A stretch of 64,000 nt of DNA from Phellopilus nigrolimitatus (GCA_021029095.1 JAJOHG010000026.1:345440-409439); one strand, 5' to 3'; positions 12,001-22,297 are shown, counted from the first letter of the stretch. Notes: generated from the letters alone by a model not told the origin. Numbers and translations are program-made.

Positions 12001-13529
12001 ATTGCGGGAGACGGGAGCGGGACGGACGCACCACGACCTCGATCATCATGCTTCCGTTCGCGCCCGCGAAGCCGCTCGCGCCACACGAGTACGCGAGCTG
12101 CGCGATGATCGTGCTGCTCGCATCCCGTCAGCTCCAATTCGAGAGAAGAGAAGCGGGGACATACGTACGTGACGAAGAACATCGAGACACCGACGCCGCC
12201 AAAGGCGGGGAAGACGGCGTTCGCGGGGAACATGATCATGCCGTCTGCGGGTGCGCGCGTCAGCGTTCGCTGAAGAAAAAGAAAGGGAGGGGGGCGCACG
12301 CACAGGAGACACCGTCGAGGACGTTCAGCAGCACGCCAAGCAGCATGGCGGGCACACTGCGCAGTGCAGCGGCTCCCAGGGCGCGCGCCGCATCGCGTGA
12401 TACGAGCGACGCGAGCGGGGCAAGGCCAGGAACGGCGTCTACACCCGCGCCCGCGCCCGTGCTCTTTGTGCAGGCGGCACCTCCCGAGCCCGGGCGGGAC
12501 CACCAGTGCTGGCGCGGGTGTGCGGGAGTCGGCGGGCGGGCGCGGGACGAAGAGCGCGAGGACGCGGACGCGGCGCGCTCGAGGTCAGGTGCGGCTGTGT
12601 CTGGCGCGGGAGGCGCGAGGAGGGGCGTGCGCTCGCCCGCACGGGGGGCGGCGGTGCGCACTGCCCGACTGGTACTTTCGCTGCCGGTCTGGGGTGGGGC
12701 GTCCTCGGGTGCGGTGGGGCGCGGAGGCGGAGGCGGGGGGTCGGCGCGTCTCTGCTTTTGTGCGAGGAGGAGGGAGAGCCCAGAGGGCGTTGGCGTGGAC
12801 GGCGACGCCGGAGTCGAGCCGGCCGACGTGGACTGAGGCGAACGCACCTCATGCGGAGATACGGGCGCGGGGGCGCGCCGGGGGTAGCTCTGGCCAAGTC
12901 CGTGTACGTGGCCGAAGCTGCCGTACCCCGCGGCGCCCGCCGCACGTGCGAGGTCGGCGGCGGTGAGCGGTGTGCGCATCTGATGGGGGCCGAGAGCGTG
13001 TGCGCATCGGTCGGGGTCGGAGTCGTAGTCGGGCGCGGACCAGGCGTGGGGGGATGGGAGGGACGCGGAGGGCGGGTGGGCGAGCATGGCGGAGAGCTGG
13101 AGGGTGGTGAGACGAATGTCGGCGGGCGTGCAGGAGAAGGCGGGGGCGGTGGGGACGTGGGCTGGGTCGGACGGGCTGCCGTCCGTGGTGGGGGCGGAGT
13201 CAGGCGAGCCTGTGCTGGGTGCAAGACTAGGCGGACGTAGTAGGCTGTATGTATAGGGGAATAATATGAGCATAGAGTCGCGTACGAGCACGCGCGGTGA
13301 CGTGAGCGGTTCGCACTTGTGCGAGCGGTCGCGACATCGCGAAGACGAAGCGGGCACACGTGCGGGCACTGTGCAGGACTCACCCGGCGCGTGTCCACGA
13401 ACGAGCGCCTTCGCTGCGTTGCGTCCGACTGGCGAAGACACCCCGTGCGTCAGCTGACGCGGGCATGCCATCGCCGCTGTGCTCGCGGGGGTCGTGCTCG
13501 TTGCTGCGTGCGTCGGTGTGCGAGGCCAT
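9007..13529 (-). CDS. SulP/SLC26-type transporter with STAS and cNMP-like domains (Vsb1-like), full-length copy 1
   Basis: The gene is read right to left in about 15 exons and encodes roughly 1,050-1,100 residues. Exon 1 (13529-13384, MASHTDARSNEHDPREH) splices in phase to exon 2 (13244-12313). The first 330 or so residues are Pro/Ser/Ala-rich and probably disordered, ending in RTPLL and PPTPAH motifs. The membrane domain follows: [89 protein letters not shown] and LVGSLIFVLGIDLVKEALWD. A STAS domain (about 10400-9888; FLFFGTITQVE, VRFVVLDLALVAGTDLSAAE) and a C-terminal cyclic-nucleotide-binding-like domain (DGLYVLAAGVLRARYG, then GELSALAGEPRNARVVV) complete it. Yeast Vsb1 (YGR125W), a vacuolar membrane protein affecting basic amino acid storage, has this architecture; substrate and location here are inferred. 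Introns carry long homopolymers (19 A at about 10880). The 5' half is amplified downstream. Confidence 0.85.
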
Positions 13530-13910
13530 GGCGACGGCGAGAGACAAACAAAAAAAGAGGGAAGAAAGATTTACATGGGATTAGTAGTTATGACGCGGGT
13601 GCCTTACCTCCGATCGCCGATCAGCGCCACTCGGCAGTCTCCACTTACTCATGGACCCGCCACGACGGTTCTCGACTCTTCCTATTCCATCTCATGATCA
13701 TCTCCAGGACACCCAAGTGAACCATTCGGTACGTACTTCGAGTGTCCGATCTCGCAGCTAACGTTAATCCGACCACGGACAGCGGAGCCGCAAGAGCAAA
13801 AGCAAAAGCAAGAGCAAAAGAACATCGCATCAAAGTCGCAGCCAAGCAAAACAAAGACCTGCACTGCGCATTCGCACAAGCATCGCATTCACGCCCAAGT
13901 AACTACGGAG
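13530..13910 (-). promoter_or_regulatory. Transporter upstream region, copy 1
   Basis: This sequence is upstream of the transporter start and therefore carries its promoter. The part from about 13590 to 13905 aligns in reverse complement with 8430-8650, next to the F-box gene. That shows the transporter originally lay just downstream of an F-box gene in the same orientation. Homology to the F-box flank stops near 13905, after which the spacer unique to the array begins. Equivalent regions are 21785-22164 and 30025-30405. Confidence 0.55.
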
Positions 13911-13975
13911 CCGCGCGATGCGTCCGTTTCGCGGACGCTCGCGCAGCATGCTCGATTCGAAACGACGGCGGCACC

Positions 13976-14043
13976 TGCAGCAGCAACAGCAGCAACAGCA
14001 ACGCCGGAGTGCGTCAGCCGCCGCCACAACAGCAACAGCAGCA
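13976..14043 (+). repeat. CAG/CAA microsatellite
   Basis: Two short runs of CAG/CAA codon-like repeats (about 13976-14007 and 14024-14043) are separated by an imperfect stretch. Copies are at 22230-22297 and 30471-30538. They create Gln-rich or Cys-rich open frames that I do not regard as genes. Confidence 0.7.
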
Positions 14044-14133
14044 ATCCCCGTCGCACGCTGCGCTGCGCTGCACTCCCGCCCGATTCTCCACTGCCGGCGC
14101 CGTCTTCCATCCCCGCCGTGTCCCCTCCTGAAG

Positions 14134-14236
14134 GCCTGCGCGCGCGGTAAACCGGCCTAAGCGGCACTGGCGGCTGCCGTGCGTCGTGCTCGAGTTCGAC
14201 AAGAACGAGATCCTCGTCGCGACGCATCGACGCACT
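14134..14236 (+). pseudogene. Possible C2-domain exon fragment
   Basis: Downstream of an AG acceptor, one frame reads HWRLPCVVLEFDKNEILV, which resembles the start of a C2-like beta-sandwich in fungal membrane proteins. The frame closes soon afterwards and no neighbouring exons were found. Copies lie at +8254 and +16495. This is a recognition by eye only and could be chance. Confidence 0.25.
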
Positions 14237-14456
14237 GGAGAGAGAAAAGAGGAGGGCGAAAAAGGAGAATGGAGGAGGAGCACGGCGGTTTGCTGAAGGT
14301 ACGTTCTCGTATATCGTCACACGCCGCGCGCCGCGCGCCGCTGCTCAGTAGTGTGTGCGCGCGCGCGGTACCTAGCTCACGCAGACGAGAACCGTGTAAC
14401 CGGCGTGCTCGCGTCCTTCATCTTTTCTCCTTCCTTGCATCTGTTCACTCGGCGCG

Positions 14457-14694
14457 ATGAGCTTCCAAGACATTGAAACCGGTTTGGCGCAGCCGCCACG
14501 CTCCCCGTTGTCGTCCATACCGCAGTCGCGCGCGAGAGGAGGCGGCTTTCGCGAGTCTCCAGTCGTCTCTGTCGCTGCAGGTGTTCAAGATCAATGCAAA
14601 CGTGCAAGGAATTCTGAAACTCGTGGACCAGCTGGGCACAAACCGCGACACTGGCTCTGTCCGCTCGGGCCTGTACGTTCGCCATGCAGTCTAG
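14457..14694 (+). pseudogene. Pep12-type t-SNARE (syntaxin) N-terminal fragment, copy 1
   Basis: The fragment opens with MSFQDIETGLAQPP and, after a one-base frame change in a GCGCGC-rich stretch near 14530, continues EEAAFASLQSSLSLQVFKIN and NVQGILKLVDQLGTNRD. These blocks are the start and first Habc helix of the Pep12/syntaxin-7 family, endosomal/vacuolar SNAREs. Homology ends after about 75 codons and the frame stops at 14692-14694. The remaining helices, the SNARE motif and the membrane anchor are absent. It is a captured, truncated and frameshifted gene start, not a functional SNARE. Confidence 0.75.
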
Positions 14695-14704
14695 TAGAGC
14701 TGCG

Positions 14705-14722
14705 CGAGCGTCCGGACGCTCG
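14705..14722. repeat. 18-bp perfect palindrome
   Basis: CGAGCGTCCGGACGCTCG is perfectly self-complementary and lies just after the SNARE fragment. A related imperfect hairpin occurs near 13920-13945. Copies are at 22959-22976 and 31200-31217. Function unknown. Confidence 0.6.
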
Positions 14723-15868
14723 TGCAGCATTTCATGTGTAGTAGTGTAGTATTTAATAAACACAGATAATTACTATCAGAGAACGTCGGAAAATTCGATA
14801 CGAGTAAGATATGAACGCTGTGCGCGATCGAGACAATACGAACCAGCAACCCAAATAGAATGGGAAAAAAAAAAGTATTCAAATTGGTGTTTGCGCGGGT
14901 GCGTCGCGAAAGCACAATACATCGCTCCTTGCTGCGAGAGCTGGAGCGGTCTGAATTCAAAACCAACCTCGTAGTCTATTGAAGTCACTATCGTACATTA
15001 CACACAAAGACCTGCGTCGGTTTGCGCGCAGTCGGAATACAAGAAGTAGGTTCGAGTCGAGCTGAGATGAGCGAGCCTCGTCTTTGAGTCTCCGGAGTGC
15101 CAACACTGAAGTCCCGCACATCCAAGTCACCGACTCGCAGACAGCAGCGCAAAGTCCAGAAGGCAGATTCAAAGAGATAGCAGAGTGTTCTACTAGCTTT
15201 ACAAGTAGGAGACGCAGCTGTACAAGTATGTAGATCCACCGCTAGCCACACTTGCACATTGTGTGCCGCTCTGTGGATTTGCACTCAAAACACCATAGAG
15301 CAGCCAGACACATTCAATTTCCTCCGTGCAGACACCCATTTACGGCCCTCCGTCCACAATAACTGCTTGCTCGTTGCTCATCTCTGCTCATAGGTCTTTG
15401 CTAAACGGCTCCTACAATGTCAAGCCTTATTTGCTAACTCATACTGAACTCCAAATCTGACACAGAGTCGGATTCTTTCTACAACTACCTGCCGGCTCTG
15501 CTCAATTAACTAACTACTTGTAATTCATTCGGGCAGAGGGAAGGAGCTTAATTTAAATCAAATCGGAGCTGACTTATAATCACAAGAGACACGGAGGTAG
15601 ATTAAACATAATTGCATTCAAAACCCAGTACCAAATACAAGTGCATAATAAACAAACTACTAATGAACCGAGTATCTGAAGCAACGAGTCAGAAAGACAG
15701 CAAGTCAAGACGCAGCAAAACAGACTTATCTTTTGAACCCGAGCCAGTCAACCTGTTACAAATTTGAAGGTCAGCACAAACTTAACAAACATAATAACCC
15801 ACTTACACTCGGACAAGGATTCCCGGTATCTTGAAGATGAAAGGGGAAAAAAGAAGAAAGACGACTAG

Positions 15869-15909
15869 CCATTTGTGCGTGTCACTGGCCAGGTGGCACG
15901 CACAAATGG
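15869..15909. repeat. 41-nt near-perfect hairpin
   Basis: The arms CCATTTGTGCGTG (15869-15881) and CACGCACAAATGG (15897-15909) are exact reverse complements. The 15-nt centre continues the stem with only G-U-type mismatches around GGCCA. Copies are at 24123-24163 and 32364-32404. It could be a small foldback element or a structured RNA. Confidence 0.7.
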
Positions 15910-16350
15910 TTAGAATACAAAAAGTAAACTACGAGTACAATAATCTACAGAACCAAGTGTCGGTGACAGACACAGAAGCAAAAGTGTTACCTTGAATCTA
16001 GAATACAAAGTCAGCAAGAGCAGATTGAAGACGAAGCAACGTACCATTTCAAAAGCGAAGATGCAAATCTAGAGTAAGAAAAGTAAGAAAAGTGCACGCA
16101 GATAGAATGTTACTTGCCTGTTCCGCAGCGAAGAAAGAAAAAGAAAAGCATCCCTCGGTCCCAACAGACAAGATACACTATGCGACGCACCAGTGCACAT
16201 GCACCGCCCAGCAGCCCAACTACATTCCTGGCCTAATCCTCCTTTCATGATTCCCATTTTCACTCGACCACACGTTCACACATCTTCGCGATAGAAGTGC
16301 TACTAGATAGGGAGTTACTAAGGTACTACATTACTAATGAAGATCCTCAA

Positions 16351-16397
16351 CCGTGCACGACCACTTATGGGGGCGCCCCCTGGGTCTGCGTGCACGG
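16351..16397. repeat. Hairpin with a palindromic loop
   Basis: CCGTGCACG at 16351-16359 and CGTGCACGG at 16389-16397 are reverse complements. They enclose a second palindrome, GGGGGCGCCCCC. Copies are at 24605-24651 and 32846-32892. Role unknown. Confidence 0.6.
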
Positions 16398-17095
16398 AAG
16401 GGCTCGGAGCGTAGACAGAGAGCAGATTGAGCGGCACATTGAGCGTACACCAGCGGAGTCAGTGGTTTGAACGCGAGTGAGGAGGGGATGCAAGAAAGCG
16501 GCACGTCGAGGCTGCCTTATATGTAATTCTGTGTTGTGTCGTGTTGTACCAAGTTATTGTTTGCATTAACAGTGTTGTGTCGTCTGCGGCCCGGAGGCAG
16601 AAGCGAGGGCAAGCGAGGGCAAGTGTTGCCAAGGAATTCGGAAGCGGCTTCGCTAAGCTGTGGCCTCTTTCGAAGCACCAGCTTCCATCTCAAAATCACC
16701 CCCTTGTTGAGAGCTGGAAAGTTGGAGCGGTCCTGAAGTCCAAATCTCAGGTCTCAGGCTCAGTTACGGCTCTCAGTGAAAACTATCAACTCAAAACTAA
16801 AGACTGTTGAGTGTCAGAGAACGAAACTCAAAGAATGGACTCATAAGAAGCAAGTACTTGAAATGACCGGCAAGAAAAGATTCCAGAGTAGACTGATCGG
16901 AGAGGTCAGATATTGAGAAGCCAAGCAACAGAAGCTCTTGCTAAGCATGAAACAGCTCGCCTAGCAAAGCGAGTTTATCCACCGGAGAGAAGACGAGCCT
17001 AGGCCGCACCGCGTAGCAGAAACTGGCAACCAGAAAATCCCAGGAAAGAACACCGGGATCTAGCCCAGGATAGTCACGAGCACCCAGAAAAGCCC

Positions 17096-17790
17096 ATGCC
17101 AGAAATTAGATATAAAGTGACGGTCCTGGAGACAAAGCACCATCTTGTCTTGCTGCCCCCTGAGCCCGCGATCATTGCGCAGACGATGGCTGCAAGTCGA
17201 GTCGAGTGTCGATCACAAATGTCTGGTCACCATGTCACACATTTCTTCACGCACGGCACAAGCGACTTGTCTCCGACCCTCAGGTATGCTTTTTATTTTG
17301 CTGTTCCCTTTTTTATTTATCGTTAACATATCTTTTAAAAGGTACTGCGACTGCAGGACAATATATATATGTTTCGAAGCCGGGCAAGCGGCTCAAATGC
17401 GATCAGGCTGATGGTGAGTTCTACTTTGCTATGTTCTATTATCCATTAAGTCTAATTTATATTAGTACAAGTTTTAACGACCTTGTATATATGTATCGCC
17501 GTCCGCCGAGCGGCGTCTGCACGCGATGCATGGTCGACGCGCTTGACGCTTGATGTTGTACAATCCGTAAGTACCATCCTTTCATCGTTGTAACTTATTT
17601 GTTTACCTGCGTGTTCCAGCTCGTCACACCGACTGCGACTCACTTCGCGCACACCCTGCATATTGTGGCGGCCGGCAGGAACTAGAAACACGCCGACGCG
17701 ATGGAAATGACGCGGGCGAGCATCATTTCGGACATGCAGGTACGCAACTGTATTCTATTGTGAAATATACCTGATCTGACTTGTTTGTAG
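17096..17790 (+). other. Splice-like relic sequence upstream of the eS1 fragment
   Basis: Several short frames are bounded by plausible donors and acceptors (for example near 17283, 17341, 17412, 17735 and 17790) and include GQYIYVSKPGKRLKCDQAD and CTRCMVDALDA. They do not assemble into a family I recognise. They may be exons of a chimeric transcript or decayed gene pieces. The same sequence is present in copies 2 and 3. Confidence 0.3.
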
Positions 17791-18176
17791 TCAAATCCAG
17801 TGCTCGAAACATGGACTTCACCTCGGACAAGCTTCGCTCACTTGTGCGCAAGTGGCAAACCCTCACCAAAGCCCACATTGACGTGAAAACGACTGACGGC
17901 TACCTCCTCCGCCTGTTCGCCATTACCTTCACCAAGCGGCGTCGGCAGTCGACGCAGGTGAAGAAACCCACCTATGCTCGGTCTTCCCAGGCTCGCGAGA
18001 TCCGCAAGAAGATGTTCTCGATCATGACCCGCGAGGCGTCGTCGTGCGACCTCAAAGAGCTCGTGCAGAAATTCATCCCCGAGGCGATTGGTTGTGAGAC
18101 TGATGCGCGCACGGTCGGCGCTTCACCCTTGATGCGACTTCTGTACTCCATTGGGGGCCGCTGTTCGCGCTTTTGA
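17791..18176 (+). pseudogene. Ribosomal protein eS1 (RPS1/S3Ae) fragment, copy 1
   Basis: After an AG acceptor the frame reads [58 protein letters not shown] and [13 protein letters not shown]. These are hallmark blocks of the C-terminal half of 40S protein eS1. The last 30 or so residues are degenerate ([17 protein letters not shown] in place of the conserved tail) and the N-terminal half of the protein is missing. An upstream acceptor suggests it derives from genomic DNA rather than a processed mRNA. It cannot encode a working ribosomal protein. Confidence 0.82.
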
Positions 18177-18961
18177 GCGAAAACCACAAAATCGACAAGA
18201 GGTGCCCATTACGCTGTAAGTGCTGAATCTCTATTTCTCGAATTTGCGGCTCAGTGTAATTTACAGTTTGTGGTGCCGCTTCGCCCTGGCCTTTGTCTGC
18301 GTGGAGGCATGCAAATCTTGCCAACGCAGGACTCGTGCAATTCGCGGTACGTGCAAAATCCTCTTTTCTCGAATACATGCTAATTCGTAATTCGAAAGAT
18401 GGCACGACTTTGCGCATGCGACTCGCAAGTGCCGCTTTGTGCGTGAGAAGGGGCAAGCTGGGGGGTATAAAGAGCTGCGAGTCTACACACTCCGTCCCCC
18501 AGCTCCCTTTCTATCCCCCCATCTTGACCCAGCACACACGGGGCGACTTCTGCACGTCCCTGGGACGACCGTTTGACTGCCGTAAGCACGAAATTGTCAT
18601 TTTCTCGAATGCACGCTAATCAAAGCATGTTTTACAGACTGCGTTGCAAGCGACATAGACGAGAGAAAACCACGGGTTGCATTCAGCAGCTCCGTCGGCG
18701 GCTGGTTGGAAGGAAGGGCAGGGGGCATGGCGGGCGTTGAATTTCACCATCTTTCCCCAACCGTTTCTTTGGCATTATTTCCCGAGCTTATGTCTACGGA
18801 CAGCCGGGGTGTCTTAAACTACGTAGAATCTCTGCTTAGGCCGTAGGCCGGCAGAGTGGCTCGCGCGGCGGGCCTGTTCTTCAGGGGACAGGTCCCGTCG
18901 GGCCGTGTATAGCGTAGCCCTGCAAAAAAGCAAAAATCATAGCCAAAATTCCGGCATTTCG
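18177..18961. other. Spacer with a TATA-like motif, no supported gene
   Basis: GGGGTATAAAGAGC near 18463 looks like a core promoter reading right. It is followed by intron-like boundaries (donor near 18579, acceptor near 18636) and a Cys-containing short frame. No protein family is recognisable. Copies are in units 2 and 3. Confidence 0.3.
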
Positions 18962-19124
18962 CTTGCTCAAACAGGGAATCCGATGCTTTTCGACCACTTT
19001 TTAAGGGAAATGGTCTATTTTCATGGCTATGTTCATCGGCCTCACTTGCTCAAACAGGGAATTCGACAGTTTTCGACCACTTTTTTAAGATAAAAAGTTT
19101 ATTTTTTTGACTATGTACATCGAG
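18962..19124 (+). repeat. Direct repeat pair at the unit end
   Basis: Two diverged copies of a roughly 78-80-nt sequence lie back to back (18962-19039 and 19045-19124). Each starts CTTGCTCAAACAGGGAAT and contains TTTCGACCACTTTTTTAA. They sit immediately before the duplication junction. Copies are at 27215-27377 and 35456-35618. Confidence 0.75.
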
Positions 19125-19138
19125 GCTATCTACGCGAG

Positions 19139-19186
19139 ACAGTCTACAGGGGTCTGCAGTCAGCCTTCCCGCCATTTACAACCGAG
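19139..19186. repeat. 48-bp templated insertion at the copy 1/2 junction
   Basis: These 48 bp are identical to 19366-19413, which is an intron end and exon start of the transporter (B variant). They sit between the spacer and the start of the next unit. The unit then resumes at CGAG, which is shared by both sides. This is a template-switch footprint. The same insertion marks the next two junctions. Confidence 0.85.
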
Positions 19187-21784
19187 TACCCGTGCGCGAC
19201 GAGCTCCTTGTTCGTGTCCACGTCTTCGTCCAGCGAGACGGCTGGCCGCACAGTCGTCAGCGCTGACTACCCAAGCAAAAAAGGAAAAGAAAAGAGGAAA
19301 AAAAAGAAAACGCGCGAGCTTACCGAGCGCAGGCACGTTCAGGGGCGGATGGAGGATGTTGAAGAACAGTCTACAGGGGTCTGCAGTCAGCCTTCCCGCC
19401 ATTTACAACCGAGCACACATCAAACGGTACGCACAGCGCGAATTGCGTTGGCATCGTCACCCACAGCGCGCGGAAGCTCGTCTTCTTAAAGCCTGCCACA
19501 GCATCAGCGCAGCGTTCAATCCACCCGCTCGGAAAGCGTAGCGCAGAACGCACTGTAATACGAGTAGAACGTGTACCACGCCTCGTCCGTGCCGCCCATG
19601 TCGAACAGCCAGCCTGCGCGGCGCAGAGCGGACACGTCGAGGCGCGCCGCGCCCACAATTGCGTAGAAGAGCACGGGGATCGCGAGGAAGTCTAACCGCT
19701 CCCACGCCAGAGTCAGATAAAAGAACGCGTGATCCGGGATTGGGGGAACTTACAGGCGGGGAAGATCAGCTGATGGTGGAAGCGGTGCGTGATAGCGCGG
19801 AGGAGCACCGCGAGCGCGAGCGCAGGGAGCCAGCGCACGAGGACGCCCGCATCGAGGAAGAACTTGAGCGTGTCGAGCGTGTACGTAAAGTCATCGTCGT
19901 CAATGCGCGCACACACCGTCAGCCTGCAGCAGCCGCAGCCCAAAATAAGCGAAACAAAAAACGCAGAGAGCGAAACGAAACGCACCCAGTTTCGATGAGG
20001 AACACGCCAACGCCGCCGATGCAGCCGACGAGGATATGGCGCGGGAAGAAGCCGACGACGGCGCCGAGGCGCAGGCCCCCGAGCGCGAAGAAACGCGAGG
20101 CCCGTGAGCACCGCGGACAGCGCGAACGCCGCGAGCGTCGTCGCAACGACCTCCGCCGCGCGCTCCTCGCCGAGCTCGCGCGCGACGTCCGCCGCGAGGA
20201 TGTGGAAGAAAGGCTGCGTATTGTTTTTTTCGGTATTCGTTCTATTGCGGGAGACGGGAGCGGGACGGACGCACCACGACCTCGATCATCATGCTTCCGT
20301 TCGCGCCCGCGAAGCCGCTCGCGCCACACGAGTACGCGAGCTGCGCGATGATCGTGCTGCTCGCATCCCGTCAGCTCCAATTCGAGAGAAGAGAAGCGGG
20401 GACATACGTACGTGACGAAGAACATCGAGACACCGACGCCGCCAAAGGCGGGGAAGACGGCGTTTGCGGGGAACATGATCATGCCGTCTGGCAGGTGCGC
20501 GCGTCAGCCCTCGCTGCAAAAAGAAGAAATTGGGTGGGGGGGGGGTGGGGCGCACGCAAGGAGACAACATCGAGGTTACGTTTCAGCAGCACGCCAAGCA
20601 GCACGGCGGCAAGCGGCGCAGTGGCGAGCGGCTCCCAGTGCAAGCGCCGCATCGCGCGAAACACGATAGACGCGAGCGGGGCAAGACCAGGCGCGGCGTC
20701 GACACACACTCGCCCCGTGCCCGGTGCTCTTTAATCAGGCGGCACCCTCCCGAGCCCGTGCGGGACCACCAGTGCTGACGGGGTGTGTGCGGGAGTCGGC
20801 GGGCGGGCGCGGGACGAAGAGCGAGAGGACGCGGACGCGGCGCGCTCGAGGTCAGGTGCGGCCGTGTCCGGCGCGGGGGGCGCGAGGAGGGGCGTGCGCT
20901 CGCCTGCGCGCGGGGCGGCGGGCACCGCCCGACTGGTACTTTCGCTGCCGGTCTGGGGTGGGGCGTCCTCGGGTGCGGTGGGGCGCGGAGGCGGAGGCGG
21001 GGGTCGGCGCGTCTCTGCTTCTGTGCGAGGAGGAGGGAGAGCCCAGAGGGCGTTGGCGTGGACGGCGACGCCGGAGTCGAGCCGGCCGACGTGGACTGAG
21101 GCGAACGCACCTCATGCGGAGATACGGGCGCGGGGGCGCGCCGGGGGTAGCTCTGGCCAAGTCCGTGTACGTGGCCGAAGCTGCCGTACCCCGCGGCGCC
21201 CGCCGGTGCGAGGTCGGCGGGGTGAGGGTGTGCGTGTGCGATCTGATGGGGCCGAGAGCGTGTGCGCATCGGTCGGGGTCGGAGTCGTAGTCGGGCGCGG
21301 ACCAGGCGTGGGGGGATGGGAGGGACGCGGAGGGCGGGTGGGCGAGCATGGCGGAGAGCTGGAGGGTGGTGAGACTGTGAGAATGTCGGGTGGGCGGCGA
21401 AGGCGGGTGGGCGGTGGGGACGTGGGGGGTCGGACGGGCTGCCGTGGTGGGGCGGAGTCAGGCGAGCCTGTGCGGGTGCAAGACTAGGGGGCCGTAGTAG
21501 GTGTATGTATAGGGGAATAATATGAGCATAGAGTCGCGTACGAGCACGCGCGGTGACGTGAGCGGTTCGCACTTGTGCGAGCGGTCGCGACATCGCGAAG
21601 ACGAAGCGGGCACACGTGCGGGCACTGTGCAGGACTCACCCGGCGCGTGTCCACGAACGAGCGCCTTCGCTGCGTTGCGTCCGACTGGCGAAGACACCCG
21701 TGCGTCAGCTGACGCGGGCATGCCATCGCCGCTGTGCTCGCGGGGGTCGTGCTCGTTGCTGCGTGCGTCGGTGTGCGAGGCCAT
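19183..21784 (-). pseudogene. Transporter 5'-half, copy 2 (B-type, decayed)
   Basis: The fragment runs from the start codon at 21784 to the breakpoint inside the AHGYS exon. Relative to copies 1, 3 and 4 it has many small indels, concentrated at 20090-21740. Examples are an extra A near 20092 that shifts GLAFFALGG out of frame, a lost base in exon 1 near 21700, and loss of the AG acceptor before exon 2 near 21500. It lacks the rest of the membrane domain, STAS and cNMP-like domains. Real decay or poor consensus are both possible. Confidence 0.85.
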
Positions 21785-22229
21785 GGCGACGGCGAGAGAC
21801 AAACAAAAAAGAGGGAAGAAAGATTTACATGGGATTAGTAGTTATGACGCGGGTGCCTTACCTCCGATCGCCGATCAGCGCCACTCGGCAGTCTCCACTT
21901 ACTCATGGACCCGCCACGACGGTTCTCGACTCTTCCTATTCCATCTCATGATCATCTCCAGGACACCCAAGTGAACCATTCGGTACGTACTTCGAGTGTC
22001 CGATCTCGCAGCTAACGTTAATCCGACCACGGACAGCGGAGCCGCAAGAGCAAAAGCAAAAGCAAGAGCAAAAGAACATCGCATCAAAGTCGCAGCCAAG
22101 CAAAACAAAGACCTGCACTGCGCATTCGCACAAGCATCGCATTCACGCCCAAGTAACTACGGAGCCGCGCGATGCGTCCGTTTCGCGGACGCTCGCGCAG
22201 CATGCTCGATTCGAAACGACGGCGGCACC

Positions 22230-22297
22230 TGCAGCAGCAACAGCAGCAACAGCAACGCCGGAGTGCGTCAGCCGCCGCCACAACAGCAACAGCAGCA
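22230..22297 (+). repeat. CAG/CAA microsatellite, copy 2
   Basis: Same as 13976-14043 in copy 1. Confidence 0.65.

Larger units (their letters stand above)
14760..17095. other. Spacer without recognisable genes
   Basis: About 2.3 kb of AT-richer, low-complexity sequence has no supported coding exon on either strand. It holds the two hairpins listed separately. Identical stretches occur in copies 2 (23014-25349) and 3 (31255-33590). The closeness of the three copies implies recent duplication rather than selection. Confidence 0.6.
10941..19182. repeat. Tandem array copy 1 (A-type transporter half plus spacer)
   Basis: This is the first of four head-to-tail units. It begins inside the transporter exon encoding VAHGYS. 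It runs through the 5' half of the gene and about 5.6 kb of spacer, and ends at the junction with copy 2. Copy 3 matches it at a constant offset of 16495 (16494 after an A-run difference near 18667). Copy 2 lies at +8242 to +8254. Unlike the other copies, its left edge is continuous with the intact 3' half of the gene. Confidence 0.92.

Noticed and set aside
11530..12966. Long plus-strand Arg/Glu- and Gly-rich frames opposite the transporter
   Set aside because: They are antisense shadows in very GC-rich coding DNA, with biased low-complexity composition and no domain. The same holds in copies 2-4.
12260..13471. 403-codon minus-strand frame read as a separate Pro-rich protein
   Set aside because: It is exon 2 of the transporter gene extended through adjacent introns. 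Splicing exon 1 (13529-13384) to 13244 gives a better in-phase start.
13742..14131. Gln-rich frame over the CAG/CAA repeat
   Set aside because: It is created by the microsatellite; no recognisable domain and no conserved flanking coding sequence.
18841..18870. tRNA-like start (GGCAGAGTGGCTCG)
   Set aside because: No acceptor, D, anticodon and T arms could be folded around it.
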